The notes: generated by a model from the sequence alone, not told the origin. A DNA stretch of 64,000 nucleotides from Pseudomonas anatoliensis (GCF_017976235.1 NZ_JACVHC010000002.1:248001-312000), one strand, 5' to 3'. Counted from the stretch's first letter, positions 9,223 to 18,536 are shown. Made by a program: numbers and translations.

Positions 9223-10371
9223 TCAGTCGGCGCGGGGCGGACTGTTCTGCTCGCCGAGGGTCTTGTCGTCGCTGATGGCAATGTGTGCGCCGTTGTCCAG
9301 TTTGATCTGGCCTGCCGTCACCACTTGTTCGCCGCTCTGCACGCCCTTGTTGATCATCACCAGCCCATCGCGACGCTCACCGGTTTCGATGAAGCGTCGC
9401 TCGGCGATCAGCACTGGTTGGCCCTTGTCGTCTTTTTCGAGGCTGCCGTCTTCGGCTTTCTTCTGCCCGACCACGTAGATCGAGTTGCCGTAGAGGGTGT
9501 AGGTGATCGCGCTCTCCGGCACCACGATGTGTTTCTGCGGATCAGGCAGCAGCACTTCGAGGCTGGCGAACATGCCCGGCAACAATTTGCCGTCGGGGTT
9601 GGCCAGGGTGGCGCGTACCAGCACGTTACGCGTGGTGCTTTCGACGAGCGGGTTGATCGCGCTGATCTTCCCCGTAAAAATCTGCCCGGGGTACGCGGCG
9701 GCCGAGATATTCACCGGTTGGCCGAGGGCCAGTTTCGGCACCGATTGCTCGGGCACATAGAAGTCGGCGTAGAGGCTGCTCAGATCCTGCAGAGTGGCAA
9801 TTTTGGTGCCGCTGGCGAGGTAGTCGCCGATGTCGACCTGACGGATGCCGATGGTGCCGCTGAACGGTGCGAGGATGCGTTTTTTCGCCAGCGCTGCGTT
9901 GAGCTGGTTGACCGTGGCCCGCTCCTTTTGCAGAACCGCCGAGAGTCGGTCGTATTCACCTTTGGAAATGGCGCGACTGTCGATCAGTTGGCTGCCACGG
10001 CCGAAGTCCAGTTGCGCCAGGCCCAGGTCGGCTTTGGCGGTCTCCAGCAGAGCGGCTTCAACGGCGCTGTCGAGTTGCAGCAGCGGTTGCCCGGCCTTGA
10101 CCTTCTGCCCTGATTCGAATTTGAGCTCGGTGACGGTGCCGGAGGATTCCAGGCTCAGGTCGACGCCTTGCAGGGCCTTGAGGCTGCCGACGGTGGGCAA
10201 ACGCATCTGCCACGGACGCTCGCTGGCAGTGGCCACGGCGACGCTGATCGGCGGTTTCGGCTTGGAGAAGCCTTGAACCATGGTGTAAATCGAAAAGGCT
10301 TTGTACCCGCCCAACACCAGGACGATCAGCAAAACAACACCCAACATGATCAGCATGCGGCGACGCAGCAT
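9223..10371 (-). CDS. mexV: RND periplasmic adaptor (membrane fusion protein), MexV type
   Basis: This 382-residue adaptor has an N-terminal membrane anchor (residues 7-25, LIMLGVVLLIVLVLGGYKAF) rather than a lipobox. It then has a lipoyl-like half motif (VKAGQPLLQLD), an alpha-hairpin (about 100-150), the second lipoyl half with APFSGTIGIRQV, a beta-barrel and a C-terminal membrane-proximal domain. It bridges MexW to an outer-membrane channel. The start follows AAGGAACTGGAAAT. It is the first gene of a two-gene operon with mexW. No adjacent regulator is present, and the upstream gap holds only a REP element. Confidence 0.88.
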   Translation of the reverse strand: MLRRRMLIMLGVVLLIVLVLGGYKAFSIYTMVQGFSKPKPPISVAVATASERPWQMRLPTVGSLKALQGVDLSLESSGTVTELKFESGQKVKAGQPLLQLDSAVEAALLETAKADLGLAQLDFGRGSQLIDSRAISKGEYDRLSAVLQKERATVNQLNAALAKKRILAPFSGTIGIRQVDIGDYLASGTKIATLQDLSSLYADFYVPEQSVPKLALGQPVNISAAAYPGQIFTGKISAINPLVESTTRNVLVRATLANPDGKLLPGMFASLEVLLPDPQKHIVVPESAITYTLYGNSIYVVGQKKAEDGSLEKDDKGQPVLIAERRFIETGERRDGLVMINKGVQSGEQVVTAGQIKLDNGAHIAISDDKTLGEQNSPPRAD

Positions 10372-10504
10372 ATTTCCAGTTCCTTGGATAAATCAGGTGA
10401 GACAGGCGGGAACATTACTCCGAGTTCAGGGGGGATTCCAACTGGCAGTTTTTACAGGGGGGAGGAGAGAAGAGAGGTGAAGTGAATAAGTCTGAACACA
10501 ACCC

Positions 10505-10640
10505 CTGTGGCGAGGGGATTTATCCCCGATGGGTGGCGAAGCCGCCCCAAAACCATTACACGCGGTTCATCTGTTGAACCGCGTGTAACGGTTTTACGAC
10601 TGCTGCGCAGCCGAACGGGGATAAATCCCCTCACCACAGG
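10505..10640. repeat. REPIN, GTGGCGAGGGGATTTATCCCC family, with an internal long hairpin
   Basis: The outer halves are inverted: one starts CCTGTGGCGAGGGGATTTAT and the other ends in its near-complement. The loop itself holds a 20-bp inverted repeat with one mismatch (arms 10550-10569 and 10575-10594, ending CGCGGTTCA/TGAACCGCG). It lies between mexV and the DUF1513 gene. No gene is visible in 10372-10687. Confidence 0.88.
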
Positions 10641-10687
10641 TTTTGAGTCATCCCCAAAAGAAGTGTTATCAGGCCAGAAGTCGGAAC

Positions 10688-11803
10688 TCAAGCCATCAGA
10701 TGAAGATGGTTATCCCAGAGCCCTGCCGGTAATTCCAGCGGCTTGGCCAGCAGTTCAGCCTGACGGCAATCGTAGTAGCGGCAACGCCCCTGACCCGAGG
10801 TCACGACAAAGCCGTCCTTCACCGCACCCACACCTGCGCAATCAGGCAATGGCGCATCAAGGCGCACTTCGCCGCTGTCCAGATCCCAGATAAAGAATCG
10901 ATTACCACGCGGCGCTGTCAGTGCGACCAGACGCAAATCGCTGTGTACCGCAACGCTGGCCGTGTAATGCCCCATCGACTGCAATTGATGCTCAGGCACC
11001 GGGAACGCCACGAACGGTTGCCCCGGACGTTTGATCGCCAGCAGCTCAGAACGCTCATGCGACGCGCCCATGAATTGCTGACCGGCGACGATGGTGCCAT
11101 CGCTGGCAATCCCCAGGTGGCGCACGCTGTTCATCTGCTGGGCGAGGGTTTCCTTGCTCAGCAGGGTGCCGTCGCGTTGCATCAGGACCAGGCTCGGTTC
11201 CATGGCGCTGAGGTTCATGTCGACGCGGCTTTCCGCCTCGGTCCGAATCCCGCCGTTGGCCACCACCAGTGTCTCGCCGTCGGGCATCCACGACACCTGG
11301 TGCGGGCCGAGACCATGGGTGGAAATCTCGCCGCTGTGCACCAGCCGCTCACCTTCGAACTTGTACACCCCGAGCAAGCCACGACCCGGATCGGTGGTGT
11401 CGTTCTCGGTGGCGTACAGGTATTCGCCGTCCTTGTGCACCACGGCGTGGCCGTAGAAATGCCGGTTCGGCTGCGACGTCACGGTTTGCAGCAACGTGCC
11501 GTCACGCAGGTCGATCAGATAGCTTTCAGTGCCCGGCCGACGGGCGACGAACAGCGCAATCGCAAGCGTCGGATGATTGATGATGTCGTGGCAGCGCTGA
11601 CCCACCTCGGTGGCGAACACGCGCGTGCCATCCAGCCGATAGCCGACGGCGTAGTGCTTGCCGTCGGTATCGTCGCGAGCCGACAGCAGCAGCGGGCTCT
11701 GATCCTTGCGTTTGAACAGCGTCCAGCCGCCCAGCGTCACTGCTCCCAGCAGCAAACTACCTAAAGTCAGAGCCTGGCGTCGCAGCATGGCACTTGCCCT
11801 CAT
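10688..11803 (-). CDS. DUF1513 family beta-propeller protein, exported
   Basis: This 371-residue protein has an N-terminal signal or anchor (residues 6-26, MLRRQALTLGSLLLGAVTLGG) and a body of repeated propeller-like blades, for example GHAVVHKDGEYLYATEND and PHQVSWMPDGETLVVANGG. I recognise the DUF1513 family, which has no established reaction. It is the last gene of an operon after the di-haem oxidoreductase and an imelysin, and its ATG overlaps the upstream stop by one base (TGATG). The same neighbours occur in P. aeruginosa PA4371-PA4373. A periplasmic role connected with metal or redox handling is inferred from context only. Confidence 0.85.
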   Translation of the reverse strand: MRASAMLRRQALTLGSLLLGAVTLGGWTLFKRKDQSPLLLSARDDTDGKHYAVGYRLDGTRVFATEVGQRCHDIINHPTLAIALFVARRPGTESYLIDLRDGTLLQTVTSQPNRHFYGHAVVHKDGEYLYATENDTTDPGRGLLGVYKFEGERLVHSGEISTHGLGPHQVSWMPDGETLVVANGGIRTEAESRVDMNLSAMEPSLVLMQRDGTLLSKETLAQQMNSVRHLGIASDGTIVAGQQFMGASHERSELLAIKRPGQPFVAFPVPEHQLQSMGHYTASVAVHSDLRLVALTAPRGNRFFIWDLDSGEVRLDAPLPDCAGVGAVKDGFVVTSGQGRCRYYDCRQAELLAKPLELPAGLWDNHLHLMA

Positions 11804-12867
11804 CAGTCACCGTCGTTGGCGTTGAAGCCCAGTTGAATACCCAGCGCCTTGGCCAGTTCGCCTTCGTGCAGGCGATGGACGACGTTGAGGCTGTCGTAGA
11901 TGTCGTTGAGTTGTTGCCGACCGGCGTCGTCTTCAAGCATTTCGCCGAGCGAACGCTGGGTGCTGTCGAACAGTTTCAGCGACGCGGCATAGGCAGCATC
12001 GATCTTGTCCGCCAGTGGCTTTTGCTCAGCCGGCAACAGACCGCGCAGGCCTTTGTTGTCGACGCCTTCCCAAACGGTTTTGGCGGCGGCGAGGCTGGCT
12101 TGCAGCGCGGTCATTGACGACTGGCTGCGCCACGCATCGGCCTGGAATGGCTGCGGCACACCTTTGCTCTGACGGCCCATCGGCGTGCCGAGTTTTTTCT
12201 TCAGGGTGTCGAGCGCGGTGACCTGCACACGCAGCAGATCGGCGATCGCTTCGTGGGAGTCAGCGTAGCGCTGGTTGGGGAACTTGCTCATCTGCGCGAG
12301 CATGCCGTCGGTGTTGTTCCAGCCTTGCAGAATCTCTTCGGCCAATTGCTTCTGGCGTTCGCCGATGGCGATCAGCAGCGGGCAGTATTTGGCTTTCTGC
12401 TCAGCGTTGGCGACGTCTGGCTTGGCGTCGAACAGGATGTATTCGTAAGCCGACAGGCCTTGCACCACCACGCTCGATTTGGCCAGTGCGGCGGCGTCGA
12501 TCTGCGGTTGCGCGACGACCAGTTGCTCGACCTGACGGCCGACGAGGTTTTTCTTGTCGGGCCAGAACTGCACCTGCCACGAACGGTTGCCCTCGGCCAG
12601 TGGCCCGATCAGCAGCGGTTGCAGCTCGGCCCAGGCTTTCTGCGCGTGCAGGAAGTCGGCGCGGGCGGTTTCCAGCGTCTCTTTGCCCTGGCAGTAGGCG
12701 AGGGCGCTGACGGCCAGTTGCTTGTCGGCCTCGGCCCAGCGCGTGTAGGTCGGCAGGATCACCGATTTGGCGATGGCAGCCGAGGTAACGGCTTGCGGAT
12801 CCTGCGGCGAGCAGGCGCCGAGGGCGATGGCGGCAAGGCTGGTGAACAACAGCTTGGGACGGAACAT
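11803..12867 (-). CDS. Imelysin family lipoprotein with altered metal motif
   Basis: This 354-residue lipoprotein has a type II signal peptide with lipobox LGAC and lipid-anchored Cys19. The helical imelysin fold is recognisable from conserved segments such as LPTYTRWAEA near the N-terminus. Other imelysins have GxHxxE at the putative metal site, as in the neighbour at 14633-15985 (GYHAIEFLLWG). The aligned segment here reads GLSAYEYILFD, so the His is Ser. It may bind a different ligand or act as a scaffold. It starts 27 bp after the di-haem gene and overlaps the DUF1513 gene by one base. Confidence 0.87.
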   Translation of the reverse strand: MFRPKLLFTSLAAIALGACSPQDPQAVTSAAIAKSVILPTYTRWAEADKQLAVSALAYCQGKETLETARADFLHAQKAWAELQPLLIGPLAEGNRSWQVQFWPDKKNLVGRQVEQLVVAQPQIDAAALAKSSVVVQGLSAYEYILFDAKPDVANAEQKAKYCPLLIAIGERQKQLAEEILQGWNNTDGMLAQMSKFPNQRYADSHEAIADLLRVQVTALDTLKKKLGTPMGRQSKGVPQPFQADAWRSQSSMTALQASLAAAKTVWEGVDNKGLRGLLPAEQKPLADKIDAAYAASLKLFDSTQRSLGEMLEDDAGRQQLNDIYDSLNVVHRLHEGELAKALGIQLGFNANDGD

Positions 12868-12894
12868 GTCGGGCTCCCGGATCTTTATCTGTAT

Positions 12895-14322
12895 TTAAAG
12901 TGAGTTCAAAAACGCCAGCAGCGCGGCACGCTGATCGGCATTGAAAGCTAAAACCTGTTGCTGCGCAGCTTGCGCTTCGCCGCCGTGCCAGAGCACCGCT
13001 TCGAGCAAATTGCGAGCGCGGCCATCATGCAGAAACTGGGTGTGGCCACTGACCGCTTGCGTCAGGCCGATCCCCCACAACGGCGGCGTGCGCCAGTCGC
13101 GGCCGGAGGCCTGGAATTCGGTGCGGTTGTCGGCCAGACCGTCGCCCATGTCATGCAGCAGCAGATCGCTGTACGGGCGAATCACTTGATTGGCCAGTTC
13201 AGGTTCGGCCGCGTTGGCGGCGGTGGTGTATTTCGGTGTGTGACACGACTGGCAACCGGCCTGGAAAAACAGGTTTTTGCCGGCCAGCACTTGTTCGTCG
13301 TTGATGCCTCTGCGCGCGGGCACGGCCAGGTTGCGGCTGTAAAACAGCACCAGTCGCAGGATGTTATCGCTGACCTCCGGCTCGCCATTCGGGCCATTGC
13401 CGTTCGGCGCCTGTTTGCAGGCGGTTTGCGCGTCGGTGCAGTCATCGAACGGTCTCAGGCTGGTGGTGAGGCCCATATCACCTGAAAACGCGTGAACATT
13501 CTGTTGATTGAGGTTGGGTTGCCCGGCTTTCCAGCCAAATCGACCGATGACGGTTTTTTGCAGTTCGTCGTCCCAAACGCGGTTCGGTCGGCCATTGATG
13601 CCGTTTTTGTCTTTGGCCTGCGCGGCAGCGTTGGCGAGGATCGCATCTTCGGGGATCGCTTCGAGCAGGCCGAGGCCGATCATCGGCGGGGCGACACGCG
13701 CCGAGAAACGCGTGTCCGGGTGCATCGGGCCGTAGCCGAGCTGAGTGATCTGCAGCGCCGGTTTGCGCAGTTCGACTTCGGTGCCGTCCTTGAAGCGCAC
13801 GGGAACCGGCGTGTACTCGACGCGCACCTTGCCTTCCGGCGTAACACCCGGCACGGCCATGTCCTGGAACTGTCCGCCGTACACCGGCTCCGGCACTACG
13901 CCGAGCTGCTCGATGACTTTGGCGTATTGCGGCGCATCGGGGATCGACAGGCGCACCAGCATCGACACCGAGTTGGCCGCGTCTGGCAGTGGCGGATGAC
14001 CGCGACCGTCCTTGATGTGGCAGTTCTGGCAGGCGTTGGTGTTGAACAGCGGGCCGAGGCCGTCGCGCGCGGTGGTGGTCGACGGCGCTGTCACCCAAGG
14101 GCTGCGAAAGAAACTGTTGCCGACGCTGAAATCCACCCGCCGCGACGGCGGCAGATTGGCCGAGGGCAGGGAGAATGCGTTCTGATCGCTCTTGCGCACG
14201 GTCGCCGCACCGCCCGAGCGTGCTTCATCGGGCTCAGCCTTGATGAAACGCGGGGCGTCATCGCAGGCACTCAGGCCCAAGGCCAGAAACAGTGCGGACA
14301 AGCGAAGAAGCAGCGAGGGCAT
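12895..14322 (-). CDS. Di-haem c-type oxidoreductase (DUF1111) lipoprotein
   Basis: The predicted 475-residue product starts at the ATG at 14322, preceded by AGGA, and has a lipobox LSAC at residues 17-20. Two c-type haem motifs are visible: CQNCH in the N-terminal half and CQSCH in the C-terminal half. The C-terminal segment ends LLEAVLWHGGEAQAA, typical of the DUF1111/CxxCH thiol-oxidoreductase-like family. The reaction is not established for this family. Cytochrome maturation would be periplasmic. It probably heads the operon with the second imelysin and the DUF1513 protein. The same cluster in P. aeruginosa lies beside icmP, which suggests iron acquisition or redox handling. Confidence 0.88.
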   Translation of the reverse strand: MPSLLLRLSALFLALGLSACDDAPRFIKAEPDEARSGGAATVRKSDQNAFSLPSANLPPSRRVDFSVGNSFFRSPWVTAPSTTTARDGLGPLFNTNACQNCHIKDGRGHPPLPDAANSVSMLVRLSIPDAPQYAKVIEQLGVVPEPVYGGQFQDMAVPGVTPEGKVRVEYTPVPVRFKDGTEVELRKPALQITQLGYGPMHPDTRFSARVAPPMIGLGLLEAIPEDAILANAAAQAKDKNGINGRPNRVWDDELQKTVIGRFGWKAGQPNLNQQNVHAFSGDMGLTTSLRPFDDCTDAQTACKQAPNGNGPNGEPEVSDNILRLVLFYSRNLAVPARRGINDEQVLAGKNLFFQAGCQSCHTPKYTTAANAAEPELANQVIRPYSDLLLHDMGDGLADNRTEFQASGRDWRTPPLWGIGLTQAVSGHTQFLHDGRARNLLEAVLWHGGEAQAAQQQVLAFNADQRAALLAFLNSL

Positions 14323-14478
14323 CAGACATCCTGCGGACGGGCGAAAACAAAGGCGCAAAGTCTAACAGGGCGAGGGAGTTTGAATAAGAGGAATTATCGT
14401 TTGCTTGATGTGGGGCAGATCCCTGGGCCAATGCAAAACCTTGTAGGAGTGCTCGGCTCTTGGGAGCACCAACCAACC

Positions 14479-14563
14479 TGTAGGAGCTGCCGTAGGCTGC
14501 GATCTTTTGATTTTGCTTTAAAACAACAAGATCAAAAGATCGCAGCCTGCGGCAGCTCCTACA
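14479..14563. repeat. REPIN, GTAGGAGCTGCCG family
   Basis: Inverted halves TGTAGGAGCTGCCGTAGGCT and its near-complement surround an AT-rich loop. The 310-bp gap 14323-14632 otherwise holds only the terminator of the imelysin gene and the promoter region of the di-haem gene. Confidence 0.9.
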
Positions 14564-14587
14564 TGTGGGGGCGCTTTTGCAGGCATG

Positions 14588-14615
14588 AAAAAGGCGACCC
14601 GAAGGTCGCCTTTTT
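14588..14615 (-). terminator. Terminator of the imelysin gene icmP
   Basis: Stem GGCGACC/GGTCGCC with loop CGAA is flanked by A5 and T5, so it can work on either strand. It sits 17 bp beyond the icmP stop. Confidence 0.9.
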
Positions 14616-14632
14616 CAGTCAGACATTGTTGA

Positions 14633-15985
14633 TCAGAACTCGTGATCAGCGCTGTCCGGGTTCAGGTCGCTGATGCCCAGTTTGCCGGCAGCGGCTTCGA
14701 TCGAACCGGTCTGCTTGACCAGGGATGCGATGGCGTCACGGACGATCTGGTTGCCAGCGGTGTTGCCGGCAGCGATCAACTGGTCGTAGTGCTCACCCTT
14801 GTTGGCGTGATCAACCATGACCTGGATCTTGGCTTCGGTCGCGGCCAGATCGGCTTTCAGTGCGGTGTCGGCAGCCGGATCGGCCTTGGCCACCAGCGAC
14901 GACAGGCTGGCGCCGGTCATCTTGGTGCCGTCAACACGGGTGTACTCGCCCAGGTAAACGTTACGAATGCCTTTGGCATCGTAGAAGTGCGAGTAGTGAG
15001 TGTTGTCGCTGAAGCAGTCCTGTTCGTCTTCCGGGGAGTTGGCTTCCAGAGAAACCTTCATGCGCTCGCCCGCCAGTTCGCCCAGAGACAGGCTGCCCAT
15101 GCCGAAGAGCATTTTGCGCAGACCGGTTTCGCCCGACTCGGCTTCCAGGGTGGCGCGGTAGTTGTCAGCCACGTTTGGCTTCCAGTTACCGACCATTTCT
15201 TCCAGGTCGCTGACCAGCAATTGGGTCACGGACTTCAGGTAAGCGCGGCGACGATCGTTGTGACCGCCAGTGGCGCCGGCGCCTTCCAGGTAGTCGGATG
15301 CAGGACGGTTACCAGCGCCAGGGCCGGTACCGTTGAGGTCCTGGCCCCACAGCAGGAATTCGATGGCGTGGTAGCCGGTGGCGACGTTGGCCTCGGAACC
15401 GCCCAGTTCATTCAGGCTGGCGAGTTTTTCCGGGGTGATGTCTTTGACGTCGACCTTGTCTTCGCCGACCTGTACTTCGGTGTTGGCGATGATGTTGGCC
15501 GCGGCACCCGGGTTACCCAGTGCGTGCTCGTAGGATTTGTCGACGTAGTCGATCAGACCCTCGTCCAGCGGCCAGGCGTTAACCTGACCTTCCCAATCGT
15601 CGATGATGGTGTTGCCGAAGCGGAACACTTCGCTCTGCAGGTACGGCACGCGAGCAGCGACCCAGGCAGCCTTGGCGGCTTTCAGGGTGTCGGCATTCGG
15701 CTTGGCCAGGAAGGCGTCGACGGCGGTTTGCAGGGTTTTCGCGGTGGATTCGGCATCGCTGTAAACGGCGAAGACCATGTCGGCGTAGTGCGCGACCACA
15801 GCCTTGGCGGCGGCATCGTCAACTTTACCGGCAGCAGGAGCAGGCGCAGCGGCAGGGGCTGGAGCAGCGCTGCTGGAAGCCGGCGTCATTTCAGAGGCTT
15901 TGTCTTTGTCTTTGCCTTCGCCGCAACCGGCGAGAGAAATAGCGATGGCCAGCAAACTGGCGGTAGCCAGAGGCATACGAATCAT
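14633..15985 (-). CDS. icmP: Imelysin family lipoprotein (IcmP-like)
   Basis: This 450-residue lipoprotein has a lipobox LAGC at residues 18-21 and a low-complexity Ala-Pro linker at about 40-55. The imelysin domain follows, with the intact motif G-Y-H206-A-I-E209-FLLWG and a second conserved block QDCFSDNTHYSHFYDAKGI. The ATG at 15985 is chosen because AGGA lies eight bases upstream and it gives the signal peptide. Longer starts remove both. The P. aeruginosa equivalent PA4370 was named insulin-cleaving metalloproteinase and is iron-repressed. Many family members are iron-uptake accessory proteins (EfeO/IrpA-like). A Fur-like palindrome lies 58 bp upstream. Confidence 0.88.
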   Translation of the reverse strand: MIRMPLATASLLAIAISLAGCGEGKDKDKASEMTPASSSAAPAPAAAPAPAAGKVDDAAAKAVVAHYADMVFAVYSDAESTAKTLQTAVDAFLAKPNADTLKAAKAAWVAARVPYLQSEVFRFGNTIIDDWEGQVNAWPLDEGLIDYVDKSYEHALGNPGAAANIIANTEVQVGEDKVDVKDITPEKLASLNELGGSEANVATGYHAIEFLLWGQDLNGTGPGAGNRPASDYLEGAGATGGHNDRRRAYLKSVTQLLVSDLEEMVGNWKPNVADNYRATLEAESGETGLRKMLFGMGSLSLGELAGERMKVSLEANSPEDEQDCFSDNTHYSHFYDAKGIRNVYLGEYTRVDGTKMTGASLSSLVAKADPAADTALKADLAATEAKIQVMVDHANKGEHYDQLIAAGNTAGNQIVRDAIASLVKQTGSIEAAAGKLGISDLNPDSADHEF

Positions 15986-16042
15986 GGCGAACATCCTGCT
16001 TCGGTAGTTGAGTGGACTCGCGCTGGGGGCGCAAAACTGCGA

Positions 16043-16067
16043 CATAATGCAAATCTTTCGCATTATG
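16043..16067. promoter_or_regulatory. Possible Fur box upstream of icmP
   Basis: The 8-bp arms CATAATGC and GCATTATG form a perfect inverted repeat around AAATCTTTC. The 19-mer beginning at 16043 matches the classical GATAATGATAATCATTATC consensus at 13 positions. Iron regulation of the orthologue supports it. Confidence 0.5.
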
Positions 16068-16110
16068 TGTAAAGGGTCGTGCTTGGAAATATTTCTTATT
16101 CGCGCATCAA

Positions 16111-16205
16111 GATCAAAAGATCGCTGCCTGCGGCAGCTCCTACAGGAGAACGCATTTCAAATGTAGGAGCTGTCGAGTGAAACGAGGCTGCGATCTTTTG
16201 ATCTT
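16111..16205. repeat. REPIN, GTAGGAGCTGCCG family, one arm diverged
   Basis: The left half GATCAAAAGATCGCTGCCTG faces a right half in which GCCGAAGGCTG has become GTCGAGTGAAACGAGGCTG. It ends at the base before the bifA stop codon. Confidence 0.85.
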
Positions 16206-18257
16206 CTAGAGGATTGCCGCGTTGCTGCGCTGCGCCTGCTTCAGATAAACGCTCAGCTCGCGTGCCGGCAGCGGTTTGCTGTAGTGATAGCCCTGACCTT
16301 CGTGGCAGCCTTCGGAGATGATGTAGCTTTCCTGCTCGGCGGTTTCAACGCCCTCGGCGATCACCTGCATGCCGAGGCTTTTGCCCAGTTGGATGATCGC
16401 GCGAACGATGGTCGCATCGTCGTCGTCATCGAGCAGATCCTGCACGAAGCTCTTGTCGATCTTGATCTTGTCCAGCGGCAGGCTTTTCAGATAACTCAGC
16501 GATGAATAGCCGGTGCCGAAGTCGTCGATGGCGATCAACGCGCCCGAACGGCGCAGGCTCAGCAAGTGCTGGGCAGCGGTGCTGATGTCTTCCATCAGGC
16601 CGGTTTCGGTGACTTCCAGTTCCAGGCTGCGCGGCGGCAGGCGGTACATCTGCATCAAGTTGTTGACCACCCGTGGCAGCTCGGCGTGGTGCAATTGCAC
16701 GGTGGACAGATTGACCGCCATGCGCAGATCGGCGAAGCCTTGATCGTGCCATTCGCGCAATTGCTTGCAGGCCTGATCGAGTACCCACTCGCCGATGGCG
16801 ATGATCGTGCCGTTCTGTTCGGCCAGCGGGATGAACAGGTCCGGCGGCACCAGACCGTGCTCCGGGTGCTGCCAGCGAATCAGCGCCTCGACACCGACCA
16901 CGCGATGATCGCGATAGCTGATCTGCGGCTGATAGACGAGGTAGAACTGGTCACGCAGCAACGCATCGCGCAGGTCTTTTTCCAGTTCACGCCGGCGGCG
17001 CATCTCGCTGTCGACGCTGGCGATGTAGAACTGATAACGATTGCGCGAGCGAGTCTTGGCCAGCGTCATGGTCTGCTCGGCTTTCTGCAAGAGCTTCTCG
17101 GTGCTGTCGCCATCTTCCGGGAACAGGGTGATGCCGATAGTCGCGCGCAGGCGGATTTCCTGATGATCAAGGGCAAACGCTGCTTCCAGGTCATCGAGAA
17201 TGCTTTGCGCCAGTTCCGCGGCTTCGTAAGGCTGTTCAATATCGGCTTGCACCAGGGCGAACTGATCGCCGCCCAAACGGGCGAGGGCGCCGAGGCGGCC
17301 GCTGTGGGCGCGTAGTCGGTCGGCCAGCGCCAACAGCAATTGGTCGCCGGTCTGGTAGCTGAACTGCTCGTTGATGCCTTTGAAATCGTCCAGCCCCACG
17401 CATAACACCGCGACCCGGCGTTGCAGTTTGCCGGCGTCGACCAGAATCTTGTCCAGTTGCTGCTGCAACTGTTGGCGGTTCGGCAGACCGGTGAGGAAAT
17501 CGTACTGGGCCATGCGCAGCAGACTGTTTTCCGCTTCGTGACGCAGATGCGTATTGCGTTCAATCGATTCGAGCAACTGGTTGGCGGTGTTGATCCAGAT
17601 GCCCAGTTCGTTTTTCTCGTGGCCCTTGAGCTGCGGGATCTTGTGCTCGCTGGGACGGTCCGGATTGATCTCGGTAAGGTGCTCGATGATCCGTGACAGC
17701 GGTTTGGTCAGCAGCCAGTGATAAACCAGATACAGCACCAGGCCCATGGCCAGCGCACGCAAAACGCCGGAGATAAAGATGATGACCGAACTGACGATAA
17801 AACCTTCGCCATAGGTGGCGGTGTCGAGGGTGATGCTCAGGTCGCCATAATATTCACTGTACGGCCCGCGTCCCACCAGTTGGGTGGTGAAGGTGCGCTC
17901 CTTGCCCAGAATCAGGTCGGTCAGCCAGCGGCTGCTGGAATGCTGCAACTCGCGGGATTTTTGCGCGAGCATGGCTTCATTGGGATGGCCGATAGAGGCC
18001 TGACGCACGGCGTCGTCCTGGAACAGGCCTTCGATCACCTGCATGCCCATCTCCCGATCCAGGCTATAGACGGCCTGAGTGGAGGGGTCGCGGAACATAT
18101 CGAGGATGCGTTCGGCATCGCCGGCCACGGCCTGACGGGTTTTATAGGCGTCGAACACAATCTGCGCGCAGCTCAAGACTACGCCAACGATCAATGCCGA
18201 CAGGAGCACGACCCGGAGCAACTTCACCGACAAGCTGTTCTTGAGTTCCAGCTTCAA
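16206..18257 (-). CDS. bifA: Cyclic-di-GMP phosphodiesterase BifA
   Basis: This 683-residue inner-membrane protein has a first helix at about 12-34, a periplasmic sensor region, a second helix at about 155-180, a HAMP-like linker, and degenerate GGDEF then EAL domains. The GGDEF signature is GGDQF at 329-333, so cyclase activity is not expected. The EAL domain has EAL at 457-459, DDFGTGYSSLSYL and EGVETAEQ, all fitting an active phosphodiesterase. The same GGDQF/EAL combination defines P. aeruginosa BifA (PA4367), which lowers c-di-GMP, promotes swarming and restrains biofilm. Position next to sodB also matches. It ends directly at a REPIN and has no visible terminator. Confidence 0.94.
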   Translation of the reverse strand: MKLELKNSLSVKLLRVVLLSALIVGVVLSCAQIVFDAYKTRQAVAGDAERILDMFRDPSTQAVYSLDREMGMQVIEGLFQDDAVRQASIGHPNEAMLAQKSRELQHSSSRWLTDLILGKERTFTTQLVGRGPYSEYYGDLSITLDTATYGEGFIVSSVIIFISGVLRALAMGLVLYLVYHWLLTKPLSRIIEHLTEINPDRPSEHKIPQLKGHEKNELGIWINTANQLLESIERNTHLRHEAENSLLRMAQYDFLTGLPNRQQLQQQLDKILVDAGKLQRRVAVLCVGLDDFKGINEQFSYQTGDQLLLALADRLRAHSGRLGALARLGGDQFALVQADIEQPYEAAELAQSILDDLEAAFALDHQEIRLRATIGITLFPEDGDSTEKLLQKAEQTMTLAKTRSRNRYQFYIASVDSEMRRRRELEKDLRDALLRDQFYLVYQPQISYRDHRVVGVEALIRWQHPEHGLVPPDLFIPLAEQNGTIIAIGEWVLDQACKQLREWHDQGFADLRMAVNLSTVQLHHAELPRVVNNLMQMYRLPPRSLELEVTETGLMEDISTAAQHLLSLRRSGALIAIDDFGTGYSSLSYLKSLPLDKIKIDKSFVQDLLDDDDDATIVRAIIQLGKSLGMQVIAEGVETAEQESYIISEGCHEGQGYHYSKPLPARELSVYLKQAQRSNAAIL

Positions 18258-18536
18258 AGGGTTATTCCTTGTTCCGTGCGGGTAGCGTCAGTTTGCCATG
18301 AGTATTGGCAATCCCGTGTTGGCAGTCAAAGGGACAATCGGGCACAGGATAATTTGCCTGTGGGCTTGGCCAGAATGCTGCCATCTGGAGTATTAGCCCT
18401 ATTTGTACTGTGTCGGTAGTTTTAGCCCTCAACTTGAGCGATGCGGGGCAAATTTTCCTCTGTTGGATGTTAGCCCGCTGTGGCGCGGCAGCAAGCAGCG
18501 CTGACCAGCATTCACCGTGAGAAAAACGCTATCCCC

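Noticed and set aside
14380..14398. Possible Fur box before the di-haem oxidoreductase
   Set aside because: Only 11 of 19 positions match by eye and there is no dyad, so it is not reported as a site.
14642..16072. 476-residue frame on the plus strand opposite icmP
   Set aside because: It mirrors the imelysin gene in the complementary frame, has no recognisable domain, and runs through the Fur-like promoter region. The minus-strand product has a lipobox and family motifs.
16206..18257. BifA as an active diguanylate cyclase
   Set aside because: The signature is GGDQF, as in characterised BifA. The EAL domain is intact, so only phosphodiesterase activity is expected.
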